A DNA stretch of 64,000 nt from Primula veris (GCA_963682055.1 OY821741.1:17103211-17167210); one strand, 5' to 3'. Positions 24,880-38,300 are shown, counted from the stretch's first letter. Numbers and translations are program-made. Notes: generated by a model not told the origin, from the sequence alone.

Positions 24880-27330
24880 GGGAATGGGATAATTACTAAT
24901 ATGTGTTATGACCCAAAAGCTGTTAAAACGCTAATATATGTTACTAATATATGGTAATGAGATAATTATTAATTAGTGACCCAAAAGAGTGACTAAAGTT
25001 GTGAATTTTGACATATCAAAACCATATTAAGTGTTTGTTATTTGGGTTATTTATTTATTTATATGGGAATGGGAATGGGAATGGGAATGGGAATGGGATA
25101 ATTATTTGTGACTCAACTTTAAAAAAAAAAAAGAGTGACCAAAGCTGTGAATTTTGACACTATGAGAACCATATTAAGTGTTTGCTATTTAGGTTATTAA
25201 TTTATTTATTTATATATGGGAATGAGATATTTTTTAGTGACTCAAAAGAGTGACTAAAGCTGTGAATTTTGACATTATCAGAACCATATTAAGTGTTTGT
25301 TATTTGGGTTTCTTATTTATTTATATATATATGTGTGAATGGGATAATTGTTAATTAGTGACACAAAAGAGTGACCAAAGCTGTGAATTGAAACTGTAAG
25401 AATTAAGTAAAAAAAAAACATTTCTTGAACTGTGTCTGTGTTAAACAGCTTTGGTCACCTTAATAAGACAGTTGTTGATTGTTTAGAATATTTGTTATTT
25501 TCTATTTCATTTTTTTTTCTTGTGAGAATGAGGTAATCAGTGATCATAGATGTGACTGTTGAGTAAATGAGAACCAAATATGCTATAAAAGAAACTGTAA
25601 AAAGTTGATGTGTAGTTAAAAGCGTTTTATCAGCGTTTTTGCAAGTGTAGCAGTGCTACGCTGAAACTGTAAAAAGAGTAAGCTTTATTGGCGTAGAAAT
25701 AGGGAAGGCGAGCTTTTTCTGCTTTTTAAGCTTTGAATCATGTTTTTTTGATATGAAGTGTGCTTTTCTAAAACAAGTGATATGGATCGATCAAAAACTT
25801 GTTTTAAACTTGAACTGTAGCTTTGTTGACCTCATAAGCAAGAGTTATTGATTATTTTTTCCCATGTGAGTGAAATAATCCGTGACCAAAGTTGTGCTAT
25901 TGAAACTATGAAAACCAAACATGCAATGATAGAAACCATAGGGATCAAGCAAAAACATTTTGTATACGGTGAGTGTTAAACAGCATTGGTCACCTTAATA
26001 AGAGAGTTCTTGATTGTTGAATACTTGTTATTTTTCATTTCATTTTTTTCTTATGAGAATGAGGTAATCAGTGATCAAAGATGTGACTGTTGAATATGTG
26101 AGAACCAAACATGCTACAAAAGAAAGTATAAGGACGGAGTTTTATACAGTAACAGTGTAGTTAAAGCGTTTTACCGGTGTTTTTGCAAGAGCTACGTTAA
26201 AACCATAAAAAAGTTAAAGCTTTATCGGCGTAAAAAGAGGACAATCAAGCCTTTTTCTGCTTTTTTAAGCTTTGAATCAAGCTTTTCTGGTAGGAAGCAT
26301 ACTTTTTCAGAACAGTGATAAGAATCGATCAAAAACTTATTTTTGAAATTTGACCGGTAAACAGCTTTGGTCGCATCATAAGAAAGAGTTGTTAATTATT
26401 CAGACTTCAGAGTATTTGTTATTTGATTATGTTTTCCTATGAGAGTGAAATAATCAGTGGCCAAAGTTGTGGTATTGTAGCTATGAGAACACCAAAGATG
26501 CTGTTATAGAAATCATAAGGATTAAGCAACAACATTTTCTGAACTGTGACTGTTGAACATTTTTGGTCTCCTCAGTGAGTATGAGTTGTTGATTGTTCAG
26601 AATGTTTGTTCTTTGATGAGATTGAGATAATCAGTGACCAAAGATGGTGGCTAAAGCTGTGATTGTTGAAACTATATGAACCAAATGACACAATACCATA
26701 AGGATCAACCAAAAAACATATTCCGACCTCTGAAAGTTAAGCAATTTTGATCACTTCAATAAGAGAGAGTTATTGATTGTTCTGAGTGCTTGTTAGTAGG
26801 TCTTTTTCCATATGAGAGTGAAATGATCAGTGACCCAAAAGAGTGAGTAAAGTGTGAGTTCTGAAACTATGAGAACCAAATATGCTACAGTAGAAACTAT
26901 AAGGATCAAGAAAAAATATATTTGAACTGTGGCTGTTAATTTTGTTTTGGTCACCTAAATAGGGGGAGTTGCTGATTGTTCAGACTGTTTGTTATTTAGG
27001 TTTTCTTTTCATATGAGATTTGAGATAATCAGTGACCAAATATTGCGAGTATGAAAACCAAATATGCTATTATAGTAACTATAAGGATCAAGGAAAAACA
27101 TATTTTGAACTGTGAAAGTTAAACAGCTTTGGTCACCTTAAGACGAGAGACTAATTGATTGTTCATAGTGTTTGCTGTTTTTGTTTTTTTCCATGTGAGA
27201 ATGAGATGATCAGTACCCCAAAAGAGGGACCAAAGTTGGGACTGTTGAAACTGTGAGAACCAATTATGCTACAAAAAATTATGAGGGTCAAGATAATCAT
27301 TTTTAAACTGTGAAAATGAGGGCTTTTAGT
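24880..27330. repeat. Degenerate tandem array with alternating inverted motif
   Basis: About a dozen imperfect units of roughly 130-250 bp. Recurrent words are GTGACCAAAGCTGTGAATT, GAGAACCAAATATGCTA, AAGGATCAAG, AACAGCTTTGGTCACC, GTTGATTGTTCAGA and GAGAATGAGATAATCAGTGACC. GTGACCAAAGCTG and its reverse complement CAGCTTTGGTCAC alternate, so each unit could fold. A longer sub-unit with GCGTTTTATCAGCG and TTTTCTGCTTTTTAAGC occurs twice (about 25618-25800 and 26165-26350). A GGGAAT hexanucleotide run is at 25065-25099. Confidence 0.9.
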
Positions 27331-28388
27331 GTTGAGTTCACGCAGGGAACTCAAAATATATTACATATTTTTTTTTTTTCCTTTTGCTTTAGTAGTTGTA
27401 ATTTCAAGTTTCTTGTGGTCATTTGAGGATCTAATAGATAATGGAACCTGGTTTGGTCATTAGTTGAAATCAGTGGATGATCTTGGTTATATAGTGATCA
27501 AAAGAATATTAATTGCATATGATTGACCTAGGAGATTATGCTGTACACTTAGATAAGTTATATGAATATTCACCCTTCTTAGCTTCTAAGTTGTTGGGGG
27601 TAGACTAAGAGAGTATACGTTTAATTTATTGGACATGATTTATTATAGTAAAATTTATTTGTTGGGCTGTTTGTATTTTTCTTTGTTAAGACGGAAAAAG
27701 GAGGATTGTAGGCAAATTGCCTCATTTGTAGGTGGTCTTCAAGATGGAATTTATGTGAATGAACTAAAAAAGAGGATTGACCACCTAGGTCCTTTCGGTG
27801 TTATGATTGAGAGCTACTGTAGATTTTCAGGTCCTTCACCTGTCCTCGTTAGCTTGTCCATTGTAGAAGTTTTTTTTTTTTTTTTTTAAATATCAGAAAC
27901 CTCGATTTTGCAATGCTAATTTATTGTATCAAGTGATACCAGTGAACAACATATCAATAGTCTATGCTTCAAATAAGGTATGTGCCCTATTAGACGAACT
28001 GTTGTTGATATAATTGATATGGCTACAAAACTTAAATTGATGTTGCAATGAAATTTAGATTGGTGTATACATATAATTAATAAATTATATTTATTATAAC
28101 AAATAGCTTCAGTAAGAAATACTGTATAAAATGATTTCCCATTTCAATTTTTGATAAGAAATAAAAGAATAGGCTGGCAGACATGATGGTAAATAAACAT
28201 TATATTTTACAGTAACACTTGGAAATGAGGTTTTTTATAATGTTTATATTAACGCAAAGATACATTGAAGTTTGATAGATAAAATACTACTAAACTATTT
28301 CTTGTTTTTTTCAGTTCTGGACCATTGAAACCTAGTTAGGTTTATCTCAATACACACAGACATACATACACAGAAGGGAGAAGGAAAG
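27331..28388. other. Region upstream of the FtsJ-like gene
   Basis: No certain gene. An 86-codon frame at 27629-27889 with the segment GGLQDGIYVNELKKRIDHLG is not recognised and ends in a T18 run, so I do not call it. TTTTTTTCAG at 28303-28313 would suit a 3' splice site of a 5'-UTR intron; the 5' UTR would then be about 75 bp. Confidence 0.45.
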
Positions 28389-31300
28389 ATGAGCGGAGCA
28401 GGAGCACCGGATTTCTTCTACAGAGAGGCTCAGCGTCTTGGCTACATGGCTCGTTCTGCTTTCAAAGTCCTCTTTTTTTTTATTCCTCTTCTGACCTTCT
28501 CCGCCTCCCCCTTTCCATTTACGTTACATTATACTCCCTCTGTTCCAAAAAAAAGGTTCCCATACCAATTTTTCTTTGTCCCAATTATGGTCTCATTGCC
28601 TATTAAAAGTGTCACACTTTCCAACCATACTCGTATCTAATAAGACACTCAACTACTTTGAATCTCAAATCCCAATAGCATTTTTCAACAATAACAAGGG
28701 AGATTACGGGAAGAATATCACCTTACAACTATATTAGTCAACTTTCTTAATCCGGGTGAAAAGTCAAATGGGACCATAAATTTGAGGAGGGGGTACAATT
28801 GAATGTTAGTCGCTCCATCCCAAATTTGATGGTCCCATTTTGACTTTCACACGGATTAAGAAAGTTGGTTAATATAGTTGTAAAATGATGGTATTCCAAT
28901 ATTGTCCTTGGTAATATTGAATAATGATATTGGCTTTTGAGATTAAATATGCTTGGGTGTCTTATTAAATAAGGATATGAGTGGAAAATGTGTCACTTTT
29001 AATAGGTTTAAAATATCAATGACACCATAATTTGGGACAAAAACAATTTGGAACGAGACCATCTTTTTGGACGGAGGGAGTACTAGAAAACTTAATCAAT
29101 CGCTTATTTTTTGTGTATATCTGTAATCAGCAGCTGCTTCAAATGCAACAGCAGTATAAACTGATAAAACGTGGATCTTCTGTGCTTGACCTCGGTTGTG
29201 CTCCTGGTGCGTGGCTTCAGGTACTTTTGGCTCATGCATTTTAAGTGGTAGATTTTCAAATTTTATACTAACCTTTTTATTTTATAGTCACATTTTGTAC
29301 ACTGTTTTAATTTAGTTACCGATATACGTGTTTTTTCCCCATCTGAGGCACTACTGTCAGCTTAAGAGTGTCGGTCATGAGTGTTAGCACCAATAAATTG
29401 TCCAGTTGTGGAAAAAAAATGTAGACGAGTGACCAAATAGGCAAATAGGAATGTTGTTAGGGCGGTGTTTAAACAATTGGGTTAGTACTAAATGAATGAG
29501 ATGGTTTAACTGTCAAACCGTTGAACACTTCCATAGAAAACATTAATGTGAAGGATTTTTTTCCATTTTATAACCTTAAACCTTTATTTTCTTATAAGAA
29601 AGTCCAGTATGATGATTAGTTATTAAAGTTCCTTTTCAATGTTTGAGATTCGTACTTTTAAATGATTTGAAACAATGCCTCTTGGCCTGAATTATTACAC
29701 GAAGATCATGATAGTTCGTTAGGTGTTGCTATTTGGCAAACTCTTAAGCAGTTGCGGTTAGTTGTCCAATTTATGTATTACGATCCCAATGTCGAGTAAT
29801 ATTTCTCCTGTTCTGGAAATGGAGACGTGAGTAATGGTGAAAAAGTAACGAGATTGTGGGAATGGAATTGATTAGTAAAATGCTACTTACTCATTGGCTG
29901 ATGTTTTTTTTACACAGAAAAATCTATGTAGAGTTTGTATTATCTCCTCGTACGAGATGGTATCTCTTTAATGAATTTAATGCAGGTAGCTTGCCAGAGC
30001 TTGGGGCCATTAACAAACGGTGGTATGGTTTTGGGTATTGATATAAAAGTGAGTGCTGATTCTTCATCTCTAAACATTTATTTTCTTCTTGTTCTAAAAC
30101 TCTCCCTGATGCAATTATAAGTAAAAGAGCTTTTTAGGTTTTGTATTTAAATAATGGAGGAAATATGCAGAGCAGAAGGTGAAGGTCCCTGCAATCCACT
30201 GCGACTCAAGGGTCAGAACAGTTTGTGCGAATGTAATGGACCTCCCCAGACAACAACTAAGAGATTATTCACCAAAGGTACTATTTTTATTATGCTAAAC
30301 TGAATAATTCTCGAAACTGTTTGGATTCTGGTTTACCAGATGCATGCTCTTTATCTGTAGCAAAGAAGTTTGCTTGTGTCATATTGAATGCTCCAAGTTG
30401 ATAATTAATGTGCTTTATATATAAATTTCCACTTGTTGTACAATAGTGTGTCACCAAAATTTCGATTTTCTACACCAAGCTACAACAATTAGCACTTAGC
30501 AGATTTAAGTCATGTTTCTCGGCTACTTTACACTTACCTTATCAAATTGGGAAATAAATCATAGGTTTGGGGTGCAATACAGTTACGAAATAAAGAAGTT
30601 TGTATAATACTTTTAAGTAAGTATTTTTTTTTACATAATTTTACCCTACTCTGTCATGTTTTTCTTTTTTAGTCCCCAATCTATGGGACTTTATTATTTT
30701 AGTTCCCAATCTATGGTTGCTTTCCTATGACGGGTGCTAAATTCGTGGAGAAAATTTAGAATTAGTCTACTACAGTAATTCCTAGTTTTTGTAGGTCTGT
30801 GTATAAAAACCAAATCTGGTGATACATGAGTGTATAAAACTATATTTTTCCATACTGCATTGAATCATACTTGTCCTGTATTTATAGTGACTGATCTAAG
30901 TTTACTGGTTTTTCAGCAACAAGGATTTTCTGTGATATTGTCAGATATGTGTCCCTTAGTTTCTGGAATATCAACAAGAGATGCAGCTCTATCAGCTGAG
31001 TTGGGGATGAGGGCACTGAATTTATCAGTTGGAGGGCACAATAGTGATATTCCAAAAGACGAGATATCAGACAATGGTGGTATTTTACTCCCGGGTGGCC
31101 ACCTCATTATAAAACTACTAGAAAGCGAAGATGTGAAAGGTGCGCTGCTTTTTTATTTCCTGCTGCTTCTTGTTCCCCTGTGTTATAGCATTTGAAAGTA
31201 AAGCATGGTTCATTGACTCCGTTTTCTTATGGTTATGTATGAAAGAGAGGATTTAATTGTTTAATATTTAATGGGCTGTGAGGGGAAATTACCTCAATAT

Positions 31301-32125
31301 TTTTTATTTGGATTTAGTTTAACTAAATCAATTGATTTTTTGAGATTTATTTAAAAGAAGATATTCAGTATTTACAATGTATGCAAGTTTTTGTGATACG
31401 AAATATACACGTCGGTGTTCTGAATAGTACTACAAAACAATGTTTTCAAGTATCGGTTGTCCACTACTCACCCCTTAAGTTTTGTTTTTTTCAAAGTTCT
31501 AGTATAACCAAGGATGTCAAATAGTGGTTGTCCACTTGTCGTTTCTAAGTTTCTCGTGATAACAAATCTGTCCATGAGTACGTAGTACTACGACAAGTGG
31601 ATGAAATTAGCGGTCCTCCACTAGTGATTTTCTAATCTTGATGTCGAAGCGTTAGAAAAGCAAATGGTAAATAACTTCACTTTCTTCTAAATGATTAGCG
31701 TTAAACGCATAGCCAAATAGTATCACTTCAATCTCACATTTAAGTGTGACTTGAGTTCTAACTTCTAATTTGTTCATGTAGTTGCTGTGTTGTATGCCAG
31801 TTTTTAATTGTTCTTTTAATTGGGAGTCTGGGACTACTTCATCAATAAACCCTATGTTTGATACATCTCAAAAGGGATCACAACAATTTTGCACCTCAAA
31901 AAGCTTCAAAGTCTAATGTCTACAGGATAGCATTATTTTATGAATTAATCTAAACATGCCCAATTTAGTTATTGCTTATTTCTTGATCTTGTTTGTTTTA
32001 TTAAATGTAATGCAGAATTCGGTCAAATATGCAAACCACTCTTCAAGAAGGCATCATGGTTGCGGCCTAAAGCCACTAGATCATCTTCGAGAGAGACTTA
32101 TTTGATATGTCAAGCTCTAAAATAG
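28389..32125 (+). CDS. FtsJ/RrmJ-family 2'-O-ribose rRNA methyltransferase, six exons
   Basis: Exons: 28389-28466, 29134-29220, 29986-30048, 30176-30277, 30917-31139 and 32016-32125 (TAG 32123-32125). All introns are GT/AG, phases 0,0,0,0,1, total 220 residues, the usual length. The N-terminus (DFFYREAQRLGYMARSAFK) and SAM-binding motif DLGCAPGAW (residues 45-53) identify the family. The catalytic tetrad is visible as Lys26, Asp120 (LSDMC), Lys176 (IIKLL) and Glu211 (SSRET). The product should methylate a uridine 2'-OH in large-subunit rRNA using S-adenosylmethionine. It resembles Arabidopsis At5g13830 and bacterial RrmJ rather than the longer nucleolar SPB1 type; an organellar target is likely but no clear presequence is visible. 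Donor 1 (AAA|GTCCTC) is weak, and acceptor 1 is a CAGCAG tandem that could add one Gln. Confidence 0.93.
28534..29080. mobile_element. Two head-to-head Stowaway MITEs in intron 1 of the FtsJ-like gene
   Basis: It starts CTCCCTCTGTTCC and ends GGACGGAGGGAG, flanked by TA on both sides (28532-28533, 29081-29082). The left half (to about 28792, ending AGGAGGGGGTA) and the right half (from about 28808, starting GTCGCTCCATCCC) are reverse complements over about 260 bp. Each half has the ends of a complete Stowaway. The whole could form a 260-bp intronic hairpin. Confidence 0.88.
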
Positions 32126-33441
32126 AGCCGACGCCTTCAACTATATAACATTTATGTGGTTAGGAAACAAGGATCTATAAGAGGCTTGCCCCTTGGGAGA
32201 TGAACGAAGCATAGATAATATGATATGCAAAATATTGATTATGAGCAAAATGTGAAAGTTTATCTTGTTTTTTGTTTTCGTTGGACGGTTATACAAATAT
32301 TCTATCTTGAAGTAATCAAACTTAGAGACGAATCATTTGCGAGAGTTTTGCCTGAGTGCCCCAACTTTTCAGTTCTGATGAAATCGTGCCCCATCATTTA
32401 AACCTGCGCATTCAAGTTTCCCTAATCTTTCCATTTCCCCTTTATGTCCAAACATCCAAACATGACATTGGATTAAGTGTCATGAGTCACGACTTTGCAT
32501 TACTGTAGCATGTAAATACAAAATTTAAGTAAATTCAGTCCCCTGGGGGTTGCCTATAATCTACAGCTTCTGTCAAATAATATGTACAGCAGAATAGCGA
32601 GAATTATCAAAGGACTGAAGGTTAGAAAATATTTCTGTTAAGGAATATGGGTATGCATATTAGTAAGTATCAAACAAAATTGAACAATTTCATGATCAGG
32701 TACAATTTTTTTAGTGTATCGAACATTGGATTTACTAAAGTAAACAAGTTCAATTAAGGGAAACAAGTTCATATGTCGGGTGACTAACCCCAAGGTAATA
32801 GGGTGTCCAGTTTCTCTAGAATAAAGCTTTTAAATAAAACGTTATTTTATACGAAATTTTCCCCTAAAATAAAATGACAAAGTTTGAACGGTGGACGAAA
32901 CACCCGGCCTTCGCCTTGAACGTTAGTTTTCATGTGTATTAGTTTGACTGATCACCCCTAACCCAGGAGGAGAGAGAGATACCGATAATGACAGCTCAGA
33001 GAAGCTATTACCGTAAATGGCTCAAGCTTGAACCCTAGAGAGGATGGAGATTTATTTGTTCACGAAAATGTATGAGCTATTCATAAAGTACATGACTGAT
33101 AGTTTTAAGTTTGAGGCTCGTCAAATGGCGCCGTCGTCGTCCGTAAGAAAAGATACAAAAAGTTTGCGTGCATTATATTGTCTTTTCCGAATTCCGATCT
33201 TTGTTAATAAAGTATGGCATATATAAAAGTTTGAATAAAAGATATGGCAATGGTCGCTTCAGTTATTAATTTGTGATTTTGATATGAGTATTTAGGCTTC
33301 ATGCGAACCTAAGTTTAACTGGATAAATCGATTTAACCACGCAATTTAATATTGGCTTACACGTTTGACTAAGTTGGAGATTCATATTAAAATTTTTATG
33401 TATATGTTGCTTACATATATTGATATATATGGAAAACAATA
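32126..33441. other. Region downstream of the FtsJ-like gene
   Basis: The first part is presumably 3' UTR. The rest holds a fragment with GAGTGCCCCAACTTTTCAG (about 32353) and a GA-rich piece at 32965-33045 that I could not assign. No gene is recognised. Confidence 0.45.
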
Positions 33442-33458
33442 TGGAATTAATTGGATAC

Positions 33459-33673
33459 TGTTGTAGGATATTATTGAACTCTTGGGCTTATACTTTATGG
33501 GCCCAAGTGGGCTTGTAACTTTACCCCTCTATCTATATAAAGAGGGTTAGGGGTGTTGTATTTCACATTTATTCATATACATTCTGATTAATAAAGACCC
33601 TGTTGTTGTCTCTCTCTATATTCTCTCTCTATATCTATATACATATACATGTGAGCTAATATGTCACACAACA
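33459..33673 (+). repeat. 5' LTR of copia copy 3
   Basis: TG...CA ends. TATATAAAG box at 33535-33543. CT/TA-rich tract before the end. It has 13 extra bases in the TCTCTCTATAT tract compared with the 3' LTR. Confidence 0.95.
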
Positions 33674-35304
33674 CGTTATCAGCACTTTGCTCGCGAAGAC
33701 TAGAGTATACGTTTGGAGATTGGACTAAAAGCAATGAATCTGGTATATACAATATAAACATTGAGGTTTATCCGGATTTAATTGGATTATTGCTATATCG
33801 AGCTTCACCAAAATACAAGGTGTACGGTACAAGTTTTTTCTCCGTCTTGCAATTAAAATAGCAACGACATGCATAGTAAATTAATATGGTTAAAGCACTG
33901 TATATGCATGCGATAAAAATATATAGTCCTGCGTACGAGTATGTTAATTGATGTATGTTTGCATGCTTTTGCTACTATTCCTTTAAATTACACGTGTGGT
34001 TAAAGGTAGTAAACGAATTGTATTGGTCTGCATGTTAAATACTACTGTTATAGGTTAATTTAGATAAAGTTAACTGCGTATATACTGTATGTACAGGAGG
34101 GTAGTCTTTAACCCCACGAATTTGCATGTTACTAGACATACTATTGATTATTAAAGTTACATTAGATTGTATGTGATATTATACCCCTATAACTAATGAA
34201 AGAATGGTGTATGTATATGTAATATGATATGTACGGTGGTTTGAGATCATATTCTGAGGGTATGTTTGCTACTGTAACAACCCCTGCACGTTTGCAACCT
34301 TATGTAATTAATTGAATATTGGGATACTAAGTCTAAAACTATTGTTTGACTGTATGCTGCATGTTACTATAAGTCCGTTTTGATTCCTTGGATATTGACA
34401 CTGTAACATAAGAATTACCTTTAATATGAATTGCTACATGCGTATAATAACAATCAGTAACAATATTTTTGTTCATATTAGTATTTTATGGTTGATTTGT
34501 GAGATGTAATTTGATGTTAACTTACAAACTGCATGTAAAATTGCTACTAGCATAAAGGAAATACAAATATAAAGTATCACTGTAATTTGGTACATGTTTG
34601 GAAATTACCATAAATTGAATCATTGCATTATTATAATGTACCTTGTGAATTACCATGATTATAATTTACATATATAGCAATAGATAATAAAATATTGAGT
34701 TATATCTTGCTTGTGTATCTGGTTAATCTAGATTAATAATGCTAATTTGATTTCCTTGTTAGTAAATATGTACTGCCATGTCACTATATATTGCTAGTTA
34801 ATCATGCAAGCAGGTACAACCAAAATATTTAATCACGTGCATGTAATATTTATTTACTGCCATGTGTAAAATATGGTAATTTGCGAAATCATATATTTTC
34901 ACATTTAAGTTGGAAAAATTATGAACCTTCCCCAACTAGGCTCACCTATTTGGATACGATGTCTAGGAAAGATATAGGCGGAAGTCGATATCCTAATGAG
35001 GTCGGGTTTTAAGTGGCATTCGTGCCCTCCACCCTCACCGTCTTTCCTGGTCGTTTTTCAAGTAGAGCTACCGAATGGGGTTGACTAAATAATAATTTTC
35101 CCGAGTGTGTTTATATAGTGATGTATGTTTTTGCCGAATTGGTGTCTCTGTATCGACCTGTCGTTCGATCAATGAGAACCTATTCACATTAAAAGCAAAA
35201 CTATTTTTTGAACCTGTCGTTTCGAAATAAAGTTTATGCTTGTGCAAACCATAAACATATAAACCAGTCGTTTTATATGATAAATAATCCAGAACTCCCA
35301 ACAC
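33674..35304 (+). other. Leader of copia copy 3
   Basis: It starts with the primer-binding-like CGTTATCAGCACTTTGC (33674-33690) and shares with the leader of copy 2 the segment TTGAGGTTTATCCGGATT and, at 34914-35060, GGCTCACCTATTTGGATACG. It is AT-rich with no gene and ends in the stem-loop group at 35152-35279. Confidence 0.75.
35152..35279 (+). other. Three stem-loops with the same 8-nt loop, before gag (copy 3)
   Basis: Stem ATCGA/TCGAT with loop CCTGTCGT (35157-35164); stem TTTGAA/TTCGAA (one G-U pair) with loop CCTGTCGT (35213-35220); stem CATATAAA/TTTATATG with loop CCAGTCGT (35264-35271). Stems share no sequence but the loops are nearly identical. The same three are present in copy 2 at 43152-43278. 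Confidence 0.8.
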
Positions 35305-38300
35305 ATGTTGGATGCCATCTATGATGAGAAAAATCGCAAAACATACTTGCGAAATGACTGTTTAGACGTTGATGTTATTCCGTCACCACATGTTAGTCAC
35401 CCTGATGTGTGAAAATGTGATGCCCAAATTTTTTTTTGGATGCCATCTTTGATGAGTAAAACACGAGTTTGTTGTTACCATCATGATGAATACTAATGCG
35501 TTGATTTTATTCCGCCGCCACATTTGAGACGTGATGACGTCTATGGTGAACAAATGTCTGAAATTGACATATTGGAGTAATCCTTCACCAAAATACTAGC
35601 TTGGAAATTGTATTCCATAAGCAGTATCGTGAATTTATATTCACCATGTTCCTTTATCACCCATCTGTTATTGGATAAGAAAATTACCCCGGTGAGTAGT
35701 TTTAATCCTATTGGGTCAATGGTGAATTGTTTGCCTGGTATTAATGCTCTTCGTGTACATTTTTTTCCACGAATCGAGAACCGAGACAAGTGTTATTTGT
35801 CTTGAACTGTCGCGATCCCGATGAATCGCCTAGCCAAGCGAGATTTTAGACAATCGTCAAAATCGAAAACTTGTGGCTCCAAGACAGTAATTGAAAGGAA
35901 CAATATGGCCCGTTGTCACAAAGCAAGAGATAATGCTCAAAGAGGCAACTCTATGCTATAAAGACAAATGTCATACACGGTTACTCCTTAAATAGTTCAA
36001 AACTATTATAAAGGTGAAAAACCCGATGCTAATGTGGTTAAAGATAACTGAAAGGAAACTCTTGAGACCCACGGTTTTGTGGCTCAAATAAGTTTGATAC
36101 CTTTCTTTATTGATTTTGATAAATCATTGAGCCATTTTTTCGCTCATCTGGATTATGTTTTCCATTTGGATTATGATTTTTCCATTTGGACATAATTTTG
36201 GATTATGGTTTGCCTGTTTACGAAATTTCTCAAAATAATTTTAAGTGTTTTGAGCAAATTCCTTTGACAAATGTGACCAAACTTAAAATTATGAAATTTT
36301 AGGCAATACTTGTGGGGTAGTTGATTTTTTTAAAAATAGTGGGTAACCGTGTACCACATAATTTCACCAACTACTTGCCTAAAAGAGTACTCAGTGACAA
36401 CGATTCTGGACCTGTCGTTCCAAATCAGAAATCTTTGGTAAAGCCAAATTGATTTGTCAAATATGAGGCGTTATACTCCTGTAGGTCATGTCGTACCTTG
36501 TTGAGTTATAAAATATTCGAGGAAACCAGTGTTATCTGGTAATAGCTCATAAAAGAATTGAAATTTCTTTACATAGCCTCCATTCAATACGACCAAAAGC
36601 GTATTTTAGAGGAGTTGAAATGTCTTTCAAGTGGTTGCTACCACATTCTTTAAAGCATTTAAAGTTACCTTATCATTTCGCCTGTCGTCGAAATGATAAA
36701 TGATTTAGATGCTAAGACATGATTGTCTATACTATCATTCGCCTGTCGTCGATTGATCAAATCATTTTGATATTGTGGCATTGACCGGATGAGATATTCC
36801 CGGGTTAAAAGACGATGCTTGATTTATAATCGCATCGCATCGCATTTGGATTCTCTTTGAGGATATATTTCGTGATTAATCCGAAATTCATGCCACTAAT
36901 GCTCACTTTGAAAGACTAATATGTGTAAAGATCACGAAAAGAACTCGTAGAATTCTTGTAAAGAATTGAAGGAGTTATTGTGGACTTATCCAACCATAAG
37001 ACGGACCATAAATATAAATGGTTATGGTTGATGCATCGACAATATGGTCACATTTTAATGTTGTCCACATAAATGCAACACTTTCCAAACTTTTAGCCCT
37101 ATCATTAAGTTGATGGCTCATGATCCGGATTATCCTGAAAAGTCTAGTCGACTTGATAATTCCGAAGAGTAAGAATCGAAATTTCGATTTGAATTACTTG
37201 AGTTTGGAAATTGAAATTGAACATCCTGTCGATTATGTTCAAACCCAAATGGACTCACGGAAAGTTTGATGATGCGACTGCAAATGGTTGCACGCATTTC
37301 TTGGTCTTACGCACCAAGATTTATATTTCCGTGTGGGGTCATGCTTTTTTGCTGTATTGGTCCGTCTGAGGCCCATAGTCACTCAAAACACTAAATGCGT
37401 ACTAGTTGGTTAATGGTTATGAGCCAGACGCCTCAGATGAACGCGTGTTTGAGTGCTTAATATTTTGATTGAGCCGCTATAGCGTTCAAAATATGGACCT
37501 CTGAAGGGGACATAAGTCGATTATGAATCCTCTGCATATCATTTGATAGAGTAACCTTGGTAAGCGATCTCTTTACCGCATGATATGCGAAAGTGACATC
37601 GCTAAGACTGTTCTCCCCGTCGTTAGGGGGAGATTTGCACGTTACCGTTGAGAAGGAATGATGTGAAATAACGTGGCATAACCCACTCAGTCTTAGCTTG
37701 ATCCCCAAAACTACACTTAGTGATAAGTAAGTGCATAGACTCCCTCAAGTCTAACTAAATGTCAGACGCATTTAATGACTTTATGAGATGTCACGAGATC
37801 ATTTATACCTGCTGCAAAATGCTTGCAAGGATAGACGTCCCTGTCGGACGCCGTGTTCCTATCGTCACACGTTGCTTTGGCCGAACCCGCCAAGCAAAGG
37901 ACGCTGTCGTCGACCGTCAGTCTGTCGTCCTTCCCAAGATATGAGGAAGTTGACCGGTTCTTAATTCGTTCAGCCCCAGAGGTGGTGAACTGAAACTCGT
38001 TTATCGCACGAGATTATAAAGGATCTAGGAGATGTGTGATTCCTCCTCATCCTAAGAATCTCGAAATATCTGTCGATCATGATATCTTAGACGATATTGA
38101 AGCGAAACGAGACTGTCATTGATTACTTGTTCATATATTCGGTGACGACTGATAATATGAGCAAATTATGACAGAGAACCATGTACCATTGCCTGAAGTT
38201 AACAGAGAATAGACTGGACTAATGGAAACTTGCAATCCAAGTAGACTCCTTAGCAAAAGTGTGTTCGGACCTGTAGCTCCAACACCACCAATGTTGAACG

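Noticed and set aside
25065..25099. GGGAAT repeat as telomere-like sequence
   Set aside because: Five units of GGGAAT do not match plant TTTAGGG telomere repeats and sit within a larger array.
27629..27889. 86-codon open frame upstream of the FtsJ-like gene
   Set aside because: Not recognised, ends in a T homopolymer, and has no partner exons or conserved motif that I can see.
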